From assembly GCF_000002075.1 (NCBI RefSeq), contig NW_004797871.1:52641-116640 (forward strand): DNA of 64,000 nucleotides, given 5' to 3'. The notes beneath the pieces are model-generated. The model was not told the origin of the DNA, searched no databases, and saw only the letters and a program-made list of their open reading frames with translations. This stretch comes from Aplysia californica (lineage: Eukaryota > Mollusca > Gastropoda > Aplysiida > Aplysiidae). A program made the translations under genes and the position numbers. Position 1 is the first letter of the stretch; each line of letters opens with the position of its first letter. This document shows positions 61,362 to 64,000 of the stretch, one piece after another.

Positions 61362-64000
61362 ACTCTCTCTCTCACTCTCTCTCTCTCTCTCCACCCCCCA
61401 CCCCCCACTCTCTGATTTTGTCCTATAGCAAAGCACATGCTCCTGTTATTGTAGTGCTTTGTTCAAACACAAATGAAAGTATAAAATTGTCTTGATTACT
61501 TTACTGTCCTTTTTCTCTTCCAGAGGTACCCTGAAGCAGCAAGCATCTCATCCCAACTGGGGCTCCTATGTCAGGGAGCTGCTGCAAGCTGGGATTCAGA
61601 AGCCAAAGTAAGTGTTTTTCTTCACTTAAGAGTTATTGGCTTTTGTCTCCTTAAGATAGTGAGGGTAACTTTTTTAGTTCTTTCAACAATATTACTGTTC
61701 TTCTTGAGATTGATTTTTGAATGAAGTAAGACCGCTAGATATAAGATCGAATCGGTGCTTTACTGATCCTTCACTGGCTGCTGCAACTAGAAGCAATGTC
61801 TTTTCTGAAAAGTTTTGCTAGTCCAGATAGGATCTCTGTCAAATTGTGTCTCTTGAAAATAACTTTACAGGTTCAATATCTGTCCCGTATTAACCTTGTT
61901 TAAAATTTTTTAAGCTGTGGTTATCATAGAGACTAATAATTTTTAAAAATGATAAAATGATATTAATTGTGCTTTACATTTATTATTACCCCAGCAAACC
62001 CTAGACCATTAACTCACTGGAGACTGGGCCTTTTTCGGGTCTACATGCGCTGAAGACTGGCTTTTTGGGGTATACAATATTTCAAACAACACCCTTCCCA
62101 AAGACATACAACCACCATTTTTACGCACATAACAGATCTAAACATGCCTAACTTGCCACAAAAACAGAACGACAATATCTTTTATAGCTTTTTAGAAATG
62201 GTTTGGGGGGTTTTTTATGTGCTAAAAAAATTTTATCGCCAACATTTTTTGATGTAATGTCTTGTGTTTAAAAAAACCCAACAAAATCTCCCCAAAATTA
62301 ACATTGTGTGTGTCTTTTATTGTGTTTTGTGTTTCAAAATGAAAAAAAAAGTCCAAACTCATGAATAGGCAGGTAGTTGATATGGTAATCCTTATGTATT
62401 AGCTGTCTAATCCACTTCAGTGTGAAAAAAACCCAGGGCTCCAGACAAAGCGGAATTTTGCATTGGAAAGCCTAGTCTAGATCTAGAACATTCTCTTTCA
62501 GAATCAGTGCTTTGATGCTCATTTACGTTGAAATCAGGATCCCCATGGTCTAACATATCGTAATTAATATTTTCTGAACTGTCAAAGTCGTCAAACACTT
62601 GAAAAATGTTTGCTTTTCGTGCTTCCAAGTGGGTGGTTGGCGGTTGCTCTGGAGTGATTTACTCCTTTTTTCCTATCAAACAACTCTCATCCTGATCTCT
62701 CCTCCTTCTTTTTTGTGTTTGTACTTCCTTGTAAGACCTAATCTTCGGCACTTATTTGACCTTATTGTGTTGCAAGTGCCGTAAAACTCTTACATAACCT
62801 AAATGTGCTGCCATCGTACTGATAAAGTGTTTCAAGAACAGTCACCAGTCAGAGAAACGAAAGTAGGGCCTCAGTGTAACTAACTTTCCTGCCGGGTCGA
62901 TGACTCAAAATGTTTCCTGCCAATTCCGGTGAAACTTCGCACGAAACGAAACAACAGTCGGCTGCACGCTTACTTAATCGAGGAGAAAACGCAAAACTTC
63001 TGCTCGCAGGGGGTGTGTACGCCTCTCAGGAAAATATTGGTGCTCGCAAATGCTGCTTGAAACGTCTCCAGTGAGTTGAGAAACAATTTTGGCTTCCCAG
63101 AAAGCTTACTGTGCAAGCAGCCAATTAAGCCCTCAAACACTAACAAACTGACAATCCCTTTCACCGTCTTGAGCTGGTACCCATTCCCACCCACCAGGAT
63201 AGAGTGAGGGAAGTTCATGTAAAGGGGCTTTCCGAGGGAAATAATATCAGGTCCCTGATGGGGTATGAATCCATGACCTTTCGGTTGCCATCCCAGCTCC
63301 TTTAACTCAAGAGCACCAATGCCACACATTAAGTTGTCTTTGAAACTATGGCTGGGTCATGTGTTCTTGTCTGTCACAGAAAGGGCCACGATGCCGGAGA
63401 CCATCCTCCCATCACCCCGATGAAGTCGGCCACCGAGGGGGACTTTGACCACGACAGTTGGAGGCTCTACGACTACATCACCCGCCACTTTATCGGCACA
63501 GTAAGTTGCTGCCACCAAATGTAGCCTTGACATGGTGACCTTCCTCTTTACAAAGTATTTGACCCTTTGACCTTTTTTTTTTTGTAAAGCATTTAGCACT
63601 TCTTTTTGTAAAGCATTTAGCCCTTCGTTTTGTACTTCTTTTTTGTAAAGCTTTTGGCCCTTCGTTTTGTAAAGCATTTGGCCCTTCGTTTTGTAAAACA
63701 TTTGGCCCTTCGTTTTGTAAAGCATTTAACCTGTTGACCTTTTGTTTTGTAGAGCATTTAACTTGTTAACCTATTTTTGTTGTAGAGCATGTAAACTGTT
63801 GACCTTTCTATTTTTGTCAAGTGTTTCACCAGTTGACCATGCTTTTAATAAGGCATATAACCTACTGACCTTCCTTTTTGTGAGTAAAGTGTTTGACCTG
63901 TCTGACCACCAGATCAGCCCAAACTGCACGTACATGCAGACCACAATCTACTTTGAGATTGGCTCAGAGAAGTTCTCGTGCACAGGCAAAGTCCTCCTGG
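51706..64000 (+). CDS. TOP3B: TOP3B, topoisomerase III-beta (first 11 coding exons, partial)
   Basis: Type IA topoisomerase that passes single strands of DNA and, in animals, RNA. In other species it works with TDRD3. The exons listed separately join in one frame to give residues 1-445; human TOP3B is 862 aa, so the C-terminal half with its zinc fingers and RGG region lies beyond the window. The TOPRIM domain has the VAEKPSLAQ acidic start (Glu9) and DCDKEGEN (Asp116, Asp118, Glu120). The catalytic tyrosine is Tyr333 in [28 protein letters not shown] and [15 protein letters not shown] are also type IA signatures. All introns are GT-AG. TTCTTTTCAG ending at 51660 suggests a 5' UTR intron. Start chosen by match to human [16 protein letters not shown]. 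No break is seen. Confidence 0.97.
52411..52488 (+). CDS. TOP3B: TOP3B exon 2
   Basis: Residues 79-104. [18 protein letters not shown] matches human ELFSQAPTEKKEANPKLNM. Acceptor TTCTTTTTAG. Confidence 0.96.
52590..52690 (-). repeat. Dispersed GCGCTTTA-type repeat fragment
   Basis: GCATTTATGTAGCGCTTTAT followed by GAACGCTTTGCATCAATCAC, a widespread invertebrate repeat motif, probably a LINE-derived end in reverse. Confidence 0.35.
53363..53476 (+). CDS. TOP3B: TOP3B exon 3
   Basis: Residues 105-142. [20 protein letters not shown] holds the metal-binding DxDxE motif. The spacing from FL to DY equals human, fixing the acceptor at TTTCTCTCAG rather than the upstream TTGCAG. Confidence 0.97.
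53664..55174 (-). mobile_element. Tc1-like DNA transposon (TOP3B intron 3)
   Basis: Terminal inverted repeats of about 26 bp (CTGACGGTCATTAAAAA at the left; TTTTTAATGACCATCAG at the right) are flanked by TA on both sides. Total 1511 bp, the usual size of Tc1/mariner elements. The transposase is antisense to TOP3B. Both ends are whole, but the gene inside is not. Confidence 0.92.
54061..54870 (-). pseudogene. Tc1-like transposase remnant
   Basis: The minus frame 54805-54170 (211 codons, with homologous sequence upstream to about 54870) shows the paired helix-turn-helix region ([17 protein letters not shown]), [40 protein letters not shown] and VVFSD, whose Asp is the first of the catalytic triad. 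HDNTHPHTA supplies the second Asp. The third acidic residue is in another frame ([11 protein letters not shown], about 54061-54105), giving a DD..E type. Between VVFSD and HDN the usual residues are scrambled by frameshifts, so the enzyme cannot be made. Moderate decay suggests an old but not ancient insertion. Confidence 0.88.
55390..55585 (-). mobile_element. SINE-like sequence with B-box motif (TOP3B intron 3)
   Basis: Minus strand CCAAGTTTGAATCCCACTAG matches a polymerase III B box, with a tRNA-like region before it. Boundaries approximate. Confidence 0.4.
55789..55956 (+). CDS. TOP3B: TOP3B exon 4
   Basis: Residues 143-198. [20 protein letters not shown] and [20 protein letters not shown] match human closely. 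Phase 0 at both ends; donor GTAAAA. Confidence 0.97.
56160..56545. other. GC-richer unexplained segment in TOP3B intron 4
   Basis: Base composition differs from the surrounding AT-rich intron (for example GCTGTGGGACAACAGGACC, ACACGTGCGCTGAGCCAGGG). Short open frames exist on both strands, none with a motif I recognise. It could be an old insertion. Confidence 0.3.
56668..56808. repeat. (CTGT)n(CT)n microsatellite before TOP3B exon 5
   Basis: CTGT units, then CT units and C-rich variants, ending about 65 bp upstream of the exon 5 acceptor. Confidence 0.95.
56874..57008 (+). CDS. TOP3B: TOP3B exon 5
   Basis: Residues 199-243. [20 protein letters not shown] and [19 protein letters not shown] match human nearly residue for residue. 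Acceptor TTTTTTCAG, donor GTATGG. Confidence 0.97.
57472..57976. mobile_element. Candidate TTAA-flanked element (TOP3B intron 5)
   Basis: TTAACACATTTCTCCCC at the left and GAAAAGGGTTAA at the right give weakly similar inverted ends. There is no coding sequence. Could be chance. Confidence 0.25.
58141..58253 (+). CDS. TOP3B: TOP3B exon 6
   Basis: Residues 244-280 and two bases of Q281. [19 protein letters not shown] matches human LLLDWDRVRVFDREIAQMF. Donor GTAAGC. Confidence 0.96.
58371..58602. mobile_element. Candidate TTAA-flanked short element (TOP3B intron 6)
   Basis: TTAA before CCTCCAAACTGG and after GGCTCAAAGGG. Inside, the plus frame [20 protein letters not shown] continues acidic to a stop, as in piggyBac transposase N-termini. 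The inverted ends are poor matches, so the call is tentative. Confidence 0.3.
60174..60265 (+). CDS. TOP3B: TOP3B exon 7
   Basis: Third base of Q281, residues 282-311, first base of G312. [18 protein letters not shown] matches human [18 protein letters not shown]. Confidence 0.97.
60779..60887 (+). CDS. TOP3B: TOP3B exon 8 (active-site tyrosine)
   Basis: Residues 312-347 and two bases of K348. Contains [16 protein letters not shown], whose second Tyr of YISY (Tyr333) is the nucleophile that forms the covalent strand link. Donor GTGGGT. Confidence 0.97.
61069..61411. repeat. Long CT tract in TOP3B intron 8
   Basis: About 340 bp of CT repeats, including four tandem units with CTCCTTTGCTCTCTCT at 61249-61320. 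It lies 112 bp upstream of the exon 9 acceptor on the sense strand. Confidence 0.95.
61524..61607 (+). CDS. TOP3B: TOP3B exon 9
   Basis: Last base of K348, residues 349-375, two bases of K376. [20 protein letters not shown] matches human GSLRQQANHPYWADTVKRLL. Confidence 0.96.
62407..62628 (-). pseudogene. Possible piggyBac transposase N-terminus (TOP3B intron 9)
   Basis: A 73-codon acidic frame ([20 protein letters not shown], then [12 protein letters not shown]) resembles the acidic start of piggyBac-type transposases. A TTAA at 62009 followed by CTCACTGGAGACTGGG may be its terminus. The catalytic region is absent and the assignment is weak. Confidence 0.3.
62629..62801 (+). repeat. 175-bp dispersed repeat, copy 4 (TOP3B intron 9)
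   Basis: Begins GTGGGTGGTTGGCGG and ends AAGTGCCGTAAAACTCTTAC. Same strand as the other three copies. Confidence 0.85.
63160..63332 (-). mobile_element. tRNA-derived SINE (TOP3B intron 9)
   Basis: On the minus strand GGTCATGGATTCATACCCC is a B-box region. It is followed by CCTCGGAAAGCCCCTTTACA and CACTCTATCC, then GGGAATGGGTACC, the layout of animal tRNA-SINEs with a conserved central domain. Ends 48 bp before TOP3B exon 10. Confidence 0.6.
63380..63500 (+). CDS. TOP3B: TOP3B exon 10
   Basis: Third base of K376, residues 377-416. [20 protein letters not shown] matches human [31 protein letters not shown] closes the exon. Donor GTAAGT. Confidence 0.97.
63535..63905. repeat. Minisatellite filling TOP3B intron 10
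   Basis: Tandem units of about 23-34 bp: TTGTAAAGCATTTGGCCC at the left, grading into units with AGCATTTAACCTGTTGACC and then GTTTGACCTGTCTGACC at the acceptor. The array covers nearly the whole 412-bp intron. Confidence 0.85.
63913..64000 (+). CDS. TOP3B: TOP3B exon 11 (cut by window edge)
   Basis: Residues 417-445. [20 protein letters not shown] matches human [29 protein letters not shown] follows. The reading frame is open at the edge. Confidence 0.95.
   Translation, partial: MSPNCTYMQTTIYFEIGSEKFSCTGKVLL

Noticed and set aside
60936-61438. Ser/Leu and Arg/Glu frames over 100 codons
   Set aside because: Translation of the CT tract in TOP3B intron 8.
63535-63905. CRISPR-like array
   Set aside because: Repeats are contiguous and graded, without unique spacers, inside a eukaryotic intron.

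Overview
This is a metazoan nuclear window: interrupted genes with GT-AG introns, long dinucleotide microsatellites and many decayed transposable elements. The repeat spectrum (TCTAGATCT-rich clusters, LINE tails ending in TTATTA, tRNA-type SINEs, TA- and TTAA-flanked short elements) suggests a lophotrochozoan, most likely a gastropod mollusc. That placement is inference from general familiarity, not from a search.

Two host genes can be read exon by exon, and they are divergent (head to head). BBS2, a subunit of the ciliary BBSome, lies on the minus strand (40195 down to 15217). I recover 22 coding exons that splice in one open frame of 807 codons plus stop. TOP3B, DNA/RNA topoisomerase III-beta, lies on the plus strand from 51706 and runs off the right edge. 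Eleven exons give the first 445 residues, including the catalytic tyrosine; the C-terminal zinc-finger/RGG half is outside the window. The two start codons are 11.5 kb apart. The genes have no known joint function.

Layout: 1-15.2 kb is gene-free as far as I can see and holds LINE remnants (3.4-4.1, 10.8-11.6 kb), a short inverted-repeat element (5.66-5.97 kb), TCTAGA-rich DNA (5.9-6.4 kb) and microsatellites. 15.2-40.2 kb is BBS2, whose introns carry LINE ends, TIR elements, minisatellites and SINE-like pieces. 40.3-51.6 kb is a transposon-dense intergenic region with nested and inverted TIR elements and a 100-N assembly gap (46888-46987). 51.7-64 kb is the 5' half of TOP3B, with a Tc1-like transposon in intron 3, SINE-like insertions, and a minisatellite filling intron 10.

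Points most worth a second look: a glycine-rich expansion of about 85 residues after the BBS2 coiled coil; BBS2 exon 17 sandwiched within about 20 bp on each side between two direct copies of an unclassified 175-bp repeat; a microsatellite acting as the polypyrimidine tract of BBS2 exon 18; a 37-bp minisatellite related to a perfect 30-bp palindrome; and several apparently uncatalogued TA/TTAA-flanked element families, some nested. I found no rRNA, tRNA gene, CRISPR array or recognisable retrovirus-like element, and nothing that amounts to a new multi-gene system.
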